A stretch of DNA of 64,000 nucleotides from the NCBI RefSeq assembly GCF_026000435.1, contig NZ_AP026764.1, positions 930,001-994,000 of the forward strand, in the 5' to 3' direction. The translations under genes were made by a program, and so were the position numbers. The notes below the pieces were generated by a model that did no database searches, had not been told where the DNA came from, and saw only the letters and a program-made list of their open reading frames with translations. This stretch comes from Vibrio sp. STUT-A11. GTDB lineage: Bacteria > Pseudomonadota > Gammaproteobacteria > Enterobacterales > Vibrionaceae. Positions 26,009 through 35,307 of this stretch are shown here, piece by piece. Every line of letters starts with the position of its first letter. Position 1 is the first letter of the stretch.

Positions 26009-27241
26009 ATGAATAAAAAATTTAAGGTTGCACTTATTAGTGCGGCAGTGGCTTTGGCTGGCTGTCAATCTTCAAATTCGTCTAATGATAATAGCTCAAA
26101 TATTAATCCTGGCATGGGGGATATTAGTATTACTGCACCAGAATTGAGGTCTAATTTTATACGTGGCATGGATATTTCCATGTTGCCTGAAATAGAAAAG
26201 TTGGGTGGGAAATATTACCAAGATGGCAATGAAGAAGATCTGATTAAAATATTAAAAGATAGTGGGGTTAATTCTATCCGCGCACGTTTGTGGGTAGACC
26301 CAATGTCAGCCACTGGTGAAGTATTTGGTGGCGGCAATAACACGCTAGAGCGTTCCATTGAGCTTGGTAAACGCGCACAAGAAAACGGTATGTCATTCCT
26401 GCTAGATATCCATTACAGCGATTTTTGGGCTGACCCTAAGAAGCAACACAAGCCAAAAGAGTGGGAGCAACTTACGTTTGAGAACCTAACACAGAAAGTC
26501 TACGACTACACAGCAGAGGTGATGAAAGCGCATCAAGCTGCGGGTGTCGTACCAGACATGGTTCAGGTAGGTAACGAACTGAATGGCGGTATGCTTTGGC
26601 CAGAGGGTAAGAGTTGGGGGCAAGATGGTAAGGAGTTCGACCGCCTTTCACTTCTTTTAAAAACTGGCATTCAAGCGGTGCATGACAACGACAGTGGTAA
26701 AGATATTCAAGTCATGTTGCACCTCGCTGAAGCAGGTGACAACGGTCTTTTCCGTTGGTGGTTTGATGAAATCACCCAGCGTGGCGTAGATTTTGATGTG
26801 ATTGGTATGTCTTACTATCCGTGGTGGCACGGTCCAATCGATAAAGTGAAAGTCAATATGAATGACGTCATCAGTCGCTACAACAAGCCTGTCGTCTTAG
26901 TCGAAACGTCTTTCCCGTTTACCACTGAAAATGGTGATTCGTTAGGTAATAGCTACTCCGAGGCGGGGCCGATTGAGGGGTACAGTGTGTCAATCGAGGG
27001 CCAAGCGCAATATCTGGCTGACATCATGACTCTGCTGAATGAACTGCCTAATGAACAAGGTCTAGGGATTTATTACTGGGAACCTGCATGGTTACCAATC
27101 GATGGGGCAACCTGGTCAACGGGCGCTGGCATGGACTACAGCGGGGACAAATGGGACATGGGTAACTCATGGGAGAACCAATCACTGTTCGATTTTGAAG
27201 GTAACGCACTACCGTCATTGAAAGTATTTAAAGGTCAATAA
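26009..27241 (+). CDS. Lipoprotein GH53 endo-beta-1,4-galactanase
   Basis: A 410-residue GH53 enzyme with a lipoprotein signal (lipobox LAGC, Cys19; Gln at +2 fits outer-membrane sorting). A low-complexity Ser/Asn linker (residues 20-35) would hold it off the membrane. Acid/base Glu190 is in QVGNELNGGMLW and nucleophile Glu299 in VVLVETSFPF. It degrades galactan at the cell surface or in the periplasm. It is paralogous to, but clearly different from, the secreted GH53 at 18883. Its stop overlaps the start of the GH42 gene by one base (TAATG), so the two are translationally coupled. Confidence 0.93.
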   Translation: MNKKFKVALISAAVALAGCQSSNSSNDNSSNINPGMGDISITAPELRSNFIRGMDISMLPEIEKLGGKYYQDGNEEDLIKILKDSGVNSIRARLWVDPMSATGEVFGGGNNTLERSIELGKRAQENGMSFLLDIHYSDFWADPKKQHKPKEWEQLTFENLTQKVYDYTAEVMKAHQAAGVVPDMVQVGNELNGGMLWPEGKSWGQDGKEFDRLSLLLKTGIQAVHDNDSGKDIQVMLHLAEAGDNGLFRWWFDEITQRGVDFDVIGMSYYPWWHGPIDKVKVNMNDVISRYNKPVVLVETSFPFTTENGDSLGNSYSEAGPIEGYSVSIEGQAQYLADIMTLLNELPNEQGLGIYYWEPAWLPIDGATWSTGAGMDYSGDKWDMGNSWENQSLFDFEGNALPSLKVFKGQ

Positions 27242-29307
27242 TGAACAATAAAAAACACATCATTCCCAAGATAAAAGGCTTGCTCCATGGAGCGGATTAC
27301 AACCCTGAGCAATGGTTAGACAGACCAGATATTCTAGCCAAAGATATTGAACTGATGAAGCAGACGAATTGTAACGTTATGTCTGTCGGTATCTTCAGTT
27401 GGTCTGCTCTTGAGCCTGTTGAAGGTGAGTTTCAGTTTGAATGGCTTGATAGCGTACTGGATAACCTGGCAGACAATGGGATTTCTGTATTCCTGGCGAC
27501 ACCGAGTGGTGCGCGTCCTGCCTGGTTATCTGAACGATACCCTGACGTCCTTCGAGTCAACAGCGCACGTATTAAACAACTGCATGGAGAACGTCATAAC
27601 CATTGTTACAGCTCACCGAATTACCGTGAGAAAGTAAGCATCATGAACGCTAAATTGGCTGAACGTTACAGTCAACATCCTGCGGTGATAGGCTGGCACG
27701 TTTCAAACGAATATGGCGGCGATTGTCACTGTAATTACTGTCAGGAAGAGTTTCGTTTGTGGCTGAAAAACAAATACGGCTCCCTATACAATCTTAATAA
27801 GCTGTGGTGGAGTGCATTTTGGAGTCATACTTACACCAGTTGGGAACAAATTGAATCACCATCTCCCGTTGGTGAGAACTCCGTTCATGCACTGAAGTTA
27901 GATTGGAAACGATTCTGTACTGACCGCGTCTCGAACTTCTGTGAGCACGAGATTGCACCGCTCAAGTCGATTAATCCTGATCTGCCTACGACGGCAAACT
28001 TCATGGAGTACTTTTACGACTACAACTATTGGGAATTGGCAAAGTCAATTGATGTTGTTTCTTGGGACAGCTATCCGCTTTGGCACAGTGACAGCGATGA
28101 AATTGCGCTCGCTTGCTATACCGGGATGTACCATGATTTGATGCGCACACTGAAAAATCAGCCATTTTTACTCATGGAATCAACCCCAAGCCAAACTAAC
28201 TGGCAGCCAATCACTAAGCTCAAAAAAGACGGTGTCCATCTACTTTCCTCATTGCAAGCAGTGGCTCATGGCTCTGACTCTGTTCAGTACTTCCAGTGGC
28301 GAAAAAGCCGCGGTTCTGTTGAGAAGTTCCATGGTGCGGTGATCGACCACGTTGGTCATGCAAATACTCGTACTGGTCGAGAAGTGACAGCCGTCGGTGA
28401 GTATCTTAAACAAATTAATGATGTGGCGGGAACGAGTACGCAGGCCGAAGTGGCGATCATTTTTGATTGGGAAAACCGTTGGGCAATGGATGATGCTTCA
28501 GGTCCTCGCAATGAAGGCATGCACTACGAGCAAACCGTGTGTGACCATTATCGAGGTTTTTGGCAGCAAGGTATTAGCTGCGACATCATAGAGCAGCTAT
28601 CTGATTTTACTCCTTATAAGATCATTGTTGCGCCTATGCTGTACTTAATAAAACCTGGTGTAGCAGAACGTCTGGAAGCGTTTGTCGAGCAAGGCGGAAC
28701 GTTAGTCGCGACTTACTGGAGTGGCATCGTTGACCAGAATGATCTGTGCTTTCTGGGTGGCTTCCCTGGCGGAGAAGGCAGCCCATTACGCCGCACATTA
28801 GGTATTTGGGCTGAGGAGATTGACTCACTCTATGACCATGAACGCGTATTGTTTGAAATGGAAACGCATTCTGGTTTTGGCTTCAGTGGTGAATTTAAGG
28901 CCAAGCACTTAATGGAACATATTCATTTAGAGACGGCAGAAGCTTTGGCTTATTACCGCGAGGATCTATTTGATGCTTGCCCGGTCATTACTAAGAACCA
29001 GCTTGGTAAAGGTTGTGCTTACTACATCGCTGCACGTACAGAGACAGAGTTTAACGAGTTGTTTTACATCTCTCTTGCTAATTTACATGGCATTCGCAAG
29101 CCAATTGAAAACGTGCCTTACGGAGTGTCAGTGACAACTCGTGAAGACGAACAGTCTCGCTATTTGTTTATTATGAACTTTTTGAATGAGCAGCGAGATT
29201 TGAAAGTTCCGCACGGGAATTGGATAAATGCAAATACAGGTGACGATATTAAGGAGAATATTACACTTCAACCCTATCAAGTCATCGTTATCAAAAATAA
29301 TAAATAA
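27241..29307 (+). CDS. GH42 beta-galactosidase
   Basis: A 688-residue cytoplasmic enzyme of family 42 that releases galactose from imported beta-galacto-oligosaccharides. Acid/base Glu157 is in HVSNEYGG and nucleophile Glu313 in LLMESTPSQTNW. The four zinc cysteines of the family are present (Cys122, Cys162, Cys164, Cys167). The trimerisation domain and short C-terminal beta domain are in the normal order. It has no signal peptide. It is the last gene of the operon before a hairpin and the porin gene. The counterpart in Bacillus subtilis is GanA. Confidence 0.95.
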   Translation: MNNKKHIIPKIKGLLHGADYNPEQWLDRPDILAKDIELMKQTNCNVMSVGIFSWSALEPVEGEFQFEWLDSVLDNLADNGISVFLATPSGARPAWLSERYPDVLRVNSARIKQLHGERHNHCYSSPNYREKVSIMNAKLAERYSQHPAVIGWHVSNEYGGDCHCNYCQEEFRLWLKNKYGSLYNLNKLWWSAFWSHTYTSWEQIESPSPVGENSVHALKLDWKRFCTDRVSNFCEHEIAPLKSINPDLPTTANFMEYFYDYNYWELAKSIDVVSWDSYPLWHSDSDEIALACYTGMYHDLMRTLKNQPFLLMESTPSQTNWQPITKLKKDGVHLLSSLQAVAHGSDSVQYFQWRKSRGSVEKFHGAVIDHVGHANTRTGREVTAVGEYLKQINDVAGTSTQAEVAIIFDWENRWAMDDASGPRNEGMHYEQTVCDHYRGFWQQGISCDIIEQLSDFTPYKIIVAPMLYLIKPGVAERLEAFVEQGGTLVATYWSGIVDQNDLCFLGGFPGGEGSPLRRTLGIWAEEIDSLYDHERVLFEMETHSGFGFSGEFKAKHLMEHIHLETAEALAYYREDLFDACPVITKNQLGKGCAYYIAARTETEFNELFYISLANLHGIRKPIENVPYGVSVTTREDEQSRYLFIMNFLNEQRDLKVPHGNWINANTGDDIKENITLQPYQVIVIKNNK

Positions 29308-29311
29308 CTAT

Positions 29312-29333
29312 CCCGCCTGATTATTTAGGCGGG
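29312..29333 (+). terminator. Hairpin between the GH42 gene and the porin gene
   Basis: CCCGCCT and AGGCGGG pair around an 8-nt loop just after the GH42 stop. The following CAATAAATAAAAAT is AT-rich but has no solid T-run. It may be a partial terminator lowering read-through into the porin gene. Confidence 0.5.
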
Positions 29334-29455
29334 CAATAAATAAAAATATTTTAAAATGAGATGAAATTCATCTTAAGGGTAAGTATTGCCTAAATAAAGG
29401 ATATGGCGATATTTACCCAGCCGATAACTCAAAAGTAATACAAAAGGAAATTAAA

Positions 29456-30718
29456 ATGAAAAAAGCAACATTGACAGTCGCTATTTTAGGTTCTCTATTC
29501 GCCACTCAAGTTTCAGCAGTCGATTTCTACGGTTACGTACGGGCTGGTTTGGGAGCCAGTGCTGATGGAGGCGGTACCAAGGGCGGAGATGAGTTTTACA
29601 AAACGACATTGGGTCGCTTGGGCAATGAGTTTGACACTTATTCGGAAATTGGATTAGGCCAAGAGTTATTCAATGCAGATGGTCGTTCAATGTACTTTGA
29701 AAGTATGTTTGAAATGTCATCGGACGGAAACCTAGAGTCTGAAAATAGTAAAGATGACAGTGCCAACTTTGGAATTAAGCAGTTAAATGTTCAAGCGAAG
29801 GGCTATATTCCTGCATCACCTGATGCCGTTATCTGGGCTGGTAAACGCTTTTATCAACGTCATGATATCCACATTATAGACACCAAATACTGGAATATTT
29901 CTGGCTACGGTGTAGGTATCGAAAACATCAAGTTAAATACCGGTGCGATTTCAGCAGCGGTCATCCGAGCTGATAATGAGTTGGCCGAGTGGGATGATAC
30001 TGGCAATAAAACGAGTTACGGAGATTTGAATACTTACTTCTTAGATTTACGTTACGCTGGCTTTAGCCCATGGGAAGGCTCCTGGACTGAATTCGGTGTT
30101 GATTATGCAATGGTTAACCCAACGGATGAGCAAGAAGACGCCGCTGAAAACTTTGATAACGGTTTAATGTTAACGGCTGAACTTAGTCAAAGTTTTGAAT
30201 TGGGGTACAACAAGTTTGTATTCCAATATATGGACAAAGGTCTTGCACAGAATGCTATCTCACAAGGTGGTGGTTGGTATGATATTTGGAGTGGTGATGT
30301 CAGTGATGCAAAAGGGTTTCGTTTTATCAGCACTGGTGATTTGAACTTAGGCGAAAATGTAGTGATTAATCATGTGTTAACTTACGGTAACGTGAAAGAC
30401 CATGGAGATAGTCTAGATAAGGAAGAGTTGTTTTCATTTGTAGCTCGTCCAACCTATAACTGGTCTCCATACAACAAGACCATGTTAGAAGTAGGCTACT
30501 ATGACCAAGAAAAAACTTGGGATTCAGGCTCTGAAGACAAATTTAGTGGCACAAAATTCACTATCGCACATGCTATCTCGACCGGTGAATCTTTCTTTGC
30601 TCGACCAGAAATTCGATTCTTTGCGACTTATTTGAAAGACAACGAGGATGACTCTTTTGACAACAATAAGAGTAACGACACCATCAACTACGGTGTGCAA
30701 GTCGAGGCCTGGTGGTAA
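29456..30718 (+). CDS. LamB-like outer-membrane carbohydrate porin
   Basis: A 420-residue maltoporin-family beta-barrel. It has a signal peptide (residues 1-22, ending TQVSA) followed by VDFYGYVRAGLG. The family run WAGKRFYQRHDIHIIDTKYW is present and the chain ends in a tryptophan pair (EAWW), as outer-membrane barrels do. It should let galacto-oligosaccharides diffuse into the periplasm. It follows the galactan operon by 148 bases and may have its own promoter in the AT-rich gap. It is distinct from the second LamB-like porin at 42287. Confidence 0.9.
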   Translation: MKKATLTVAILGSLFATQVSAVDFYGYVRAGLGASADGGGTKGGDEFYKTTLGRLGNEFDTYSEIGLGQELFNADGRSMYFESMFEMSSDGNLESENSKDDSANFGIKQLNVQAKGYIPASPDAVIWAGKRFYQRHDIHIIDTKYWNISGYGVGIENIKLNTGAISAAVIRADNELAEWDDTGNKTSYGDLNTYFLDLRYAGFSPWEGSWTEFGVDYAMVNPTDEQEDAAENFDNGLMLTAELSQSFELGYNKFVFQYMDKGLAQNAISQGGGWYDIWSGDVSDAKGFRFISTGDLNLGENVVINHVLTYGNVKDHGDSLDKEELFSFVARPTYNWSPYNKTMLEVGYYDQEKTWDSGSEDKFSGTKFTIAHAISTGESFFARPEIRFFATYLKDNEDDSFDNNKSNDTINYGVQVEAWW

Positions 30719-30747
30719 CCAATAAAATTGCCATTTTACTACTTAGA

Positions 30748-30779
30748 TAGGCCTGTTTAACTCCATTCTGGCCTATCTC
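30748..30779 (+). terminator. Hairpin after the galactan porin
   Basis: GATAGGCC and GGCCTATC form an 8-bp stem with a 16-nt loop 30 bases after the porin stop. The T-run is missing. Confidence 0.4.
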
Positions 30780-30808
30780 AAGCTTAAGCTTGGTACCTTT
30801 AGTAGTAT

Positions 30809-30881
30809 GCTCTTAAAGTGGGTTATATCTGGAACGGTGGGGCGGGAGGTATGACAATGTTATCACTTTAAGAGCTTTTTT
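30809..30881 (+). terminator. Terminator-like hairpin with a long loop
   Basis: GCTCTTAAAGTG (30809-30820) pairs perfectly with CACTTTAAGAGC (30864-30875) and is followed by six T, the form of an intrinsic terminator. The 43-base loop is unusually long and contains GGTGGGGCGGGAGG. It could be a terminator with an insertion, or the end of a short RNA. Confidence 0.45.
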
Positions 30882-30933
30882 AGACTTGTTACCCGTTTAA
30901 GGTTGGCTTTCTATACACTTGGATCAACAAATC

Positions 30934-31280
30934 GTAGGAGATCCTGAACGTTTATTTGAGATAATTTTGGTTAACAGAAAGTCGATAAACGTTTGTAGGA
31001 AGGTCATATTTATGGATGATAGAAGAACACAGGTTCAATTCGCTGGCGGCAGAGAAGTAAGAGGGGATCGCACCGACTTCTTCGATAGATATAGTTTTCA
31101 ATTCTTCAAAAGCTGTAATAACCAGCCAGTCGATGCTGTTAACATGGTGGATAAACATAGCGTTTTTCGGTAATTCTGGTGCGGAGATTTTATAACTACC
31201 AGGGGAGAACGTAGTAGAGATCGGTGGCAGTCCAATGAGCCAATTTAACTTAACTGCACTTATTGCGTACCTAAATCAAA
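30934..31280 (-). pseudogene. Unidentified decayed reading frame
   Basis: The minus strand reads about 105 codons without a stop, ending near 30952, with Vibrio-like codon use (YAISAVKLNWLIGLPP … FEELKTISIEEVGAIPSYF). It has no start with a ribosome site, and a stop cuts it off at 31281. The plus strand is also open over much of the same stretch (30919-31173) but uses many rare AGA/AGG codons. I cannot assign a family. A gene remnant is the likeliest reading. A 12-bp hairpin (31288-31322) lies next to it. The rest of the 1.1-kb gap has only the galE promoter region. Confidence 0.3.
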
Positions 31281-31656
31281 TCTTTTAGCTAGTGCGATGC
31301 GCACTTTACTCATCGCGCTAGCTCTCCAAAACTAGCTTTACCATACCTGTAGTTATTCATGAACTGCAAATGTTCGCTTTTCCGAAACTGATAGTTGTCC
31401 AAAACCTTGACGGCAGGTATTTCTAACGCTAAAGAAAGTAAAATTGTGAACAAAATTTCTATGTTTATCTTTTTGACTTTCAATTTATCATCAAGTCTAC
31501 ATTTCTTATTGGTATCGATTACATCTCATGATGTCATTTTAGGTTTCTATTTGAGTCTTATTTTATCATGCGAGAATGATTATTTGTTAATTCTTAAATT
31601 ATAAGGCCCAAGAGTGGTCGTGTTTTTTCAAACCACAGAAAGTTTTGGTTTTGATT

Positions 31657-31672
31657 GTGGAAACGTTTACAC
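31657..31672. promoter_or_regulatory. GalR/LacI-type operator before galE
   Basis: TGGAAACGTTTACA (31658-31671) is a near-palindrome with the central CG typical of LacI-family operators, 155 bases upstream of galE. It matches the sites at 43608, 44223 and 46653. Confidence 0.75.
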
Positions 31673-31824
31673 TAATTTGAGTTTGATCACGGATATGAAC
31701 CGGTATTGGTTGATAGAATTTTAACCAGTGAAGCAATGGGCGTATCGACTTGATGTAATTAAAACTGGCTCAGTGAGCATCGGCTCGATATCGAACAGGA
31801 AGTAGCAACAATGGAGAAGCAAAA

Positions 31825-32835
31825 GTGAGAGTACTTGTCACAGGTGGTATGGGTTACATCGGCAGTCACACATGCGTTCAGATGATTGAGGCGGGCATGG
31901 AGCCCATCATTGTCGATAACCTGTGTAATGCCAAAATAGAAGTGTTAAGCCGTATTGAAGCGCTAACAGGCAAGCTGCCTGCGTTCTACCAAGGCGACAT
32001 TCGTGATGAAGCGTTTTTGGATTCGGTATTCGCTGAGCATGATATCCAAGCGGTCATTCACTTTGCTGGTCTGAAAGCGGTCGGTGAGTCAGTCGTCAAG
32101 CCGTTGGAATATTACGATAACAATGTCAATGGCTCATTGGTGCTGGCGCGCAGTATGCGTAAAGCGGGTGTCAAGAGCATCGTATTCAGTTCATCTGCAA
32201 CCGTCTACGGTGACCCTGAGACCGTCCCCATCACTGAAGATTCACCAACAGGTGCAACCACTAACCCATACGGTCGTAGTAAATACATGGTGGAAGCGTG
32301 TTTGAGTGATTTGTTCAATGCTGAAAGCGATTGGAGCATCACTTTGCTGCGCTACTTTAATCCTGTTGGTGCGCATCCATCAGGCACAATGGGAGAAGAC
32401 CCACAAGGCATTCCAAACAACTTGATGCCGTTCATTGCACAAGTCGCGGTTGGTCGTCGTGCCAAGCTCTCCGTATTTGGTAACGACTACCCAACGCCAG
32501 ACGGTACCGGCGTGCGTGATTACGTCCACGTAATGGACCTGGCTGATGGCCACATTGCTGCACTGAAAGCCGTGGGGCAGAAAGCGGGATTGCACATTTA
32601 CAACCTAGGTACAGGTAAAGGTTCGAGCGTACTTGAAATGGTCGATGCTTTCGCTGCCGCCTGCGGTAAACCTGTGCCTTACGAGCTGTGCCCACGTCGT
32701 CCGGGTGATATCGCTGAATGTTGGGCGAGCACAGACAAGGCAGAGCGCGAGCTTGGCTGGAAAGCAACACGCAGCGTTGCTGAAATGACGGGCGATACCT
32801 GGAAATGGCAATCTGACAACCCACAAGGTTACTAA
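31825..32835 (+). CDS. galE: UDP-glucose 4-epimerase
   Basis: A 336-residue NAD-dependent epimerase that interconverts UDP-galactose and UDP-glucose. The Rossmann loop VTGGMGYIGSHT opens the protein. The catalytic Ser and Tyr-x3-Lys are in SSSATVYG and YGRSKYMVE. The start is GTG with GGAGAAG upstream. It heads the galE-galT-galK-galM operon, and a LacI-type operator lies in its promoter region. Length equals E. coli GalE within two residues. Confidence 0.96.
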   Translation: MRVLVTGGMGYIGSHTCVQMIEAGMEPIIVDNLCNAKIEVLSRIEALTGKLPAFYQGDIRDEAFLDSVFAEHDIQAVIHFAGLKAVGESVVKPLEYYDNNVNGSLVLARSMRKAGVKSIVFSSSATVYGDPETVPITEDSPTGATTNPYGRSKYMVEACLSDLFNAESDWSITLLRYFNPVGAHPSGTMGEDPQGIPNNLMPFIAQVAVGRRAKLSVFGNDYPTPDGTGVRDYVHVMDLADGHIAALKAVGQKAGLHIYNLGTGKGSSVLEMVDAFAAACGKPVPYELCPRRPGDIAECWASTDKAERELGWKATRSVAEMTGDTWKWQSDNPQGY

Positions 32836-32889
32836 TTTTAATCCGGTGCAGTGCGCCGGAGTCGCAGAATATTAAGTTGAGTAAGTAAA

Positions 32890-33942
32890 ATGTCGAACGT
32901 TGAATTTAACCCAGTGGATCACCCACACCGTCGTTACAACCCACTAACGGGTCAATGGATTTTAGTGTCACCACACCGTGCAAAACGTCCTTGGAGTGGG
33001 GCGGATGAGAAAGCTGCGATTGATGAGCTACCAAGCTACGATGAGAAGTGTTTCCTGTGTCCGACAAATGAGCGTATCTCTGGAGATGTTAATCCAGATT
33101 ATCAGGGCACGTATGTTTTTAATAACGATTTTGCCGCACTGATGGTGGATTCTCCAGATGCACCAGAATCAGACAACCCACTCTTCAAAACCCAAGGTGT
33201 ACGCGGTTTGAGCCGAGTGATTTGTTTCTCACCTGACCACAGTAAAACCTTACCTGAATTACCGGTAGACAAAATACGTGGCGTGATTGATACGTGGAAC
33301 GAGCAAATTGAAGAGTTAGGCAAAGAGTACGTTTGGGTTCAGGCGTTTGAGAACAAGGGCGAAACGATGGGCTGTTCTCAGCCTCATCCACATGGTCAAA
33401 TCTGGGCGAACAGCTTCTTACCCAATGAGATTGAACGCAAAGAGCAAAACCTAAACGCGTACTATCAAGAACACGGTAGTAACCTGCTGGTGGACTATGT
33501 GCAGGCAGAGCTAAAAGATGGCTCTCGTATCGTGGTAGAAACCGAACATTGGGTCGCGGTTGTTCCTTATTGGGCGGCGTGGCCATTCGAAACCATGCTG
33601 CTACCGAAAACACACATCCGCCGTATGAGCGAGTTAAGCAATGAGCAGCGTGACGACTTGGCGGTAGCAATTAAAAAGCTTACCAGCCGCTATGACAACC
33701 TGTTCCAATGTTCTTTCTCATATTCAATGGGTTGGCACTACGCGCCGTTCTTTGAACCAGGCACAGATATCGACCACTGGCAGCTTCACGCACTGTTCTA
33801 CCCGCCACTATTACGTAGCGCGACAGTACGTAAGTTTATGGTGGGTTACGAAATGCTGGCCGAAAGCCAACGCGACTTAACCGCAGAGCAAGCGGCACAG
33901 CGTCTGCGTGATGTCAGTGACTTGCACTACAAAGAACAGTAA
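32890..33942 (+). CDS. galT: Galactose-1-phosphate uridylyltransferase
   Basis: A 350-residue enzyme that swaps UMP between UDP-glucose and galactose-1-phosphate. The catalytic HPH lies in SQPHPHGQIW. A CxxC pair (CFLCP) near residue 56 and the later histidines fit the metal site of the E. coli enzyme. The ATG at 32890 follows AAGTTGAGTAAG. It lies 54 bases after galE and about 195 before galK. That second gap has no terminator-like hairpin. Confidence 0.96.
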   Translation: MSNVEFNPVDHPHRRYNPLTGQWILVSPHRAKRPWSGADEKAAIDELPSYDEKCFLCPTNERISGDVNPDYQGTYVFNNDFAALMVDSPDAPESDNPLFKTQGVRGLSRVICFSPDHSKTLPELPVDKIRGVIDTWNEQIEELGKEYVWVQAFENKGETMGCSQPHPHGQIWANSFLPNEIERKEQNLNAYYQEHGSNLLVDYVQAELKDGSRIVVETEHWVAVVPYWAAWPFETMLLPKTHIRRMSELSNEQRDDLAVAIKKLTSRYDNLFQCSFSYSMGWHYAPFFEPGTDIDHWQLHALFYPPLLRSATVRKFMVGYEMLAESQRDLTAEQAAQRLRDVSDLHYKEQ

Positions 33943-34137
33943 CCCCGTCATATTTGAAACCGCAGCGTTGTTGCCTGCATAAATTCACCCTAATCACATA
34001 GGAAATCTATGCTCATAGGGCTGAATTTACTTGTCGCCTAGCTGCAATTCCAAATATTTAGGGCTTAACAAAATTTTCTTGGACTATCTGCCAGTTCAAG
34101 AGAAATAGAAAAGAATTTATGAGATTAGGAATTCAAT

Positions 34138-35298
34138 ATGTCTGATTTAATCCAAAATGTGAAAGCGTCTTTTGAGAGCGTGCTGGGCTATGCACCAAGC
34201 CACATTATCCAAGCGCCTGGTCGCGTCAACCTGATTGGTGAACATACCGACTACAACGATGGTTTTGTACTGCCATGTGCGATCAACTACCAAACGGTTG
34301 TTGCGGCAGCAACGCGTGAAGACAACCTAGTACGCGTGGTATCGGTTGACTATGGCAACGCAGTCGATGAATTCGATATCACTCAAGAAATCACATTTCG
34401 AGAAGACAAAATGTGGGCGAATTACATTCGTGGCGTCGTGAAGTGTCTGCTGGCTCGTGGTTACCAGTTTACCGGTGCTGATATCTCTGTCAGCGGCAAT
34501 GTTCCTCAAGGTGCGGGGTTGAGCTCATCAGCGGCACTGGAAGTCGCCATTGGTCAGACGTTTAAAGTGCTCTTCAACTTAGAAATCAGCCAGGCGGAAG
34601 TTGCATTAAATGGTCAGCAAGCGGAGAACGAATTTGTTGGTTGTAACTGCGGCATCATGGATCAAATGATTTCGGCAGAAGGTCGTGAAAACCACGCCAT
34701 GCTATTGGATTGTCGCAGTCTGGAAACAGAAGCCGTTTCTATGCCTGAGGACATGGCAGTCGTGATCATCAACTCGAATAAAAAACGTGGTTTGGTAGAC
34801 AGTGAATACAACACTCGCCGTGAACAGTGTGAGGAAGCGGCGCGAATCTTTGGCGTTAACGCATTGCGCGATGTCACCATTGAGCAGTTCAATGAAAAAG
34901 TCTCTGAGCTGGATGAAATGGTAGCAAAACGCGCGCGTCACGTGATCACGGAAAACGATCGCACAGTCGAAGCGGCAAAAGCACTGTGTTCGCATGATAT
35001 TAAACGCATGGGTGAACTGATGGCGCAATCGCACGCGTCAATGCGTGATGATTTCGAAATTACCGTCAAAGAAATCGACCTCCTGGTTGATATGGTGAAA
35101 GAAGTGATTGGCGACGACGGTGGCGTGCGCATGACTGGCGGTGGCTTCGGTGGCTGTATTGTGGCGTTGGTTCCACCTGCATTAGTGGATGAAGTGAAAG
35201 CGACGGTAGAAGCAAAATACCCAGCAGCGACAGGTTTAACAGCGTCGATTTATGTTTGCAAAGCCCAAGATGGCGCAGGTCTGGTCGAAGTATTGTAA
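34138..35298 (+). CDS. galK: Galactokinase
   Basis: A 386-residue GHMP-family kinase that phosphorylates alpha-D-galactose at C1. The substrate motif GRVNLIGEHTDYNDGF is near residue 28, the ATP loop is PQGAGLSSSAALEVA, and the third motif MTGGGFGGC is near the C-terminus. The catalytic aspartate is in NCGIMDQM. All signature residues are intact. It follows galT and precedes galM by nine bases. Confidence 0.97.
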   Translation: MSDLIQNVKASFESVLGYAPSHIIQAPGRVNLIGEHTDYNDGFVLPCAINYQTVVAAATREDNLVRVVSVDYGNAVDEFDITQEITFREDKMWANYIRGVVKCLLARGYQFTGADISVSGNVPQGAGLSSSAALEVAIGQTFKVLFNLEISQAEVALNGQQAENEFVGCNCGIMDQMISAEGRENHAMLLDCRSLETEAVSMPEDMAVVIINSNKKRGLVDSEYNTRREQCEEAARIFGVNALRDVTIEQFNEKVSELDEMVAKRARHVITENDRTVEAAKALCSHDIKRMGELMAQSHASMRDDFEITVKEIDLLVDMVKEVIGDDGGVRMTGGGFGGCIVALVPPALVDEVKATVEAKYPAATGLTASIYVCKAQDGAGLVEVL

Positions 35299-35307
35299 AG
35301 GCAAGTG

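Noticed and set aside
31395..31604. 69-codon hydrophobic frame upstream of galE
   Set aside because: TTG start without ribosome site in AT-rich DNA, where hydrophobic frames arise by chance.
32432..32824. 130-codon frame opposite galE
   Set aside because: Antisense shadow; galE is unambiguous.
33185..33670. 161-codon frame opposite galT
   Set aside because: Long but an antisense shadow of an intact, well-conserved gene.
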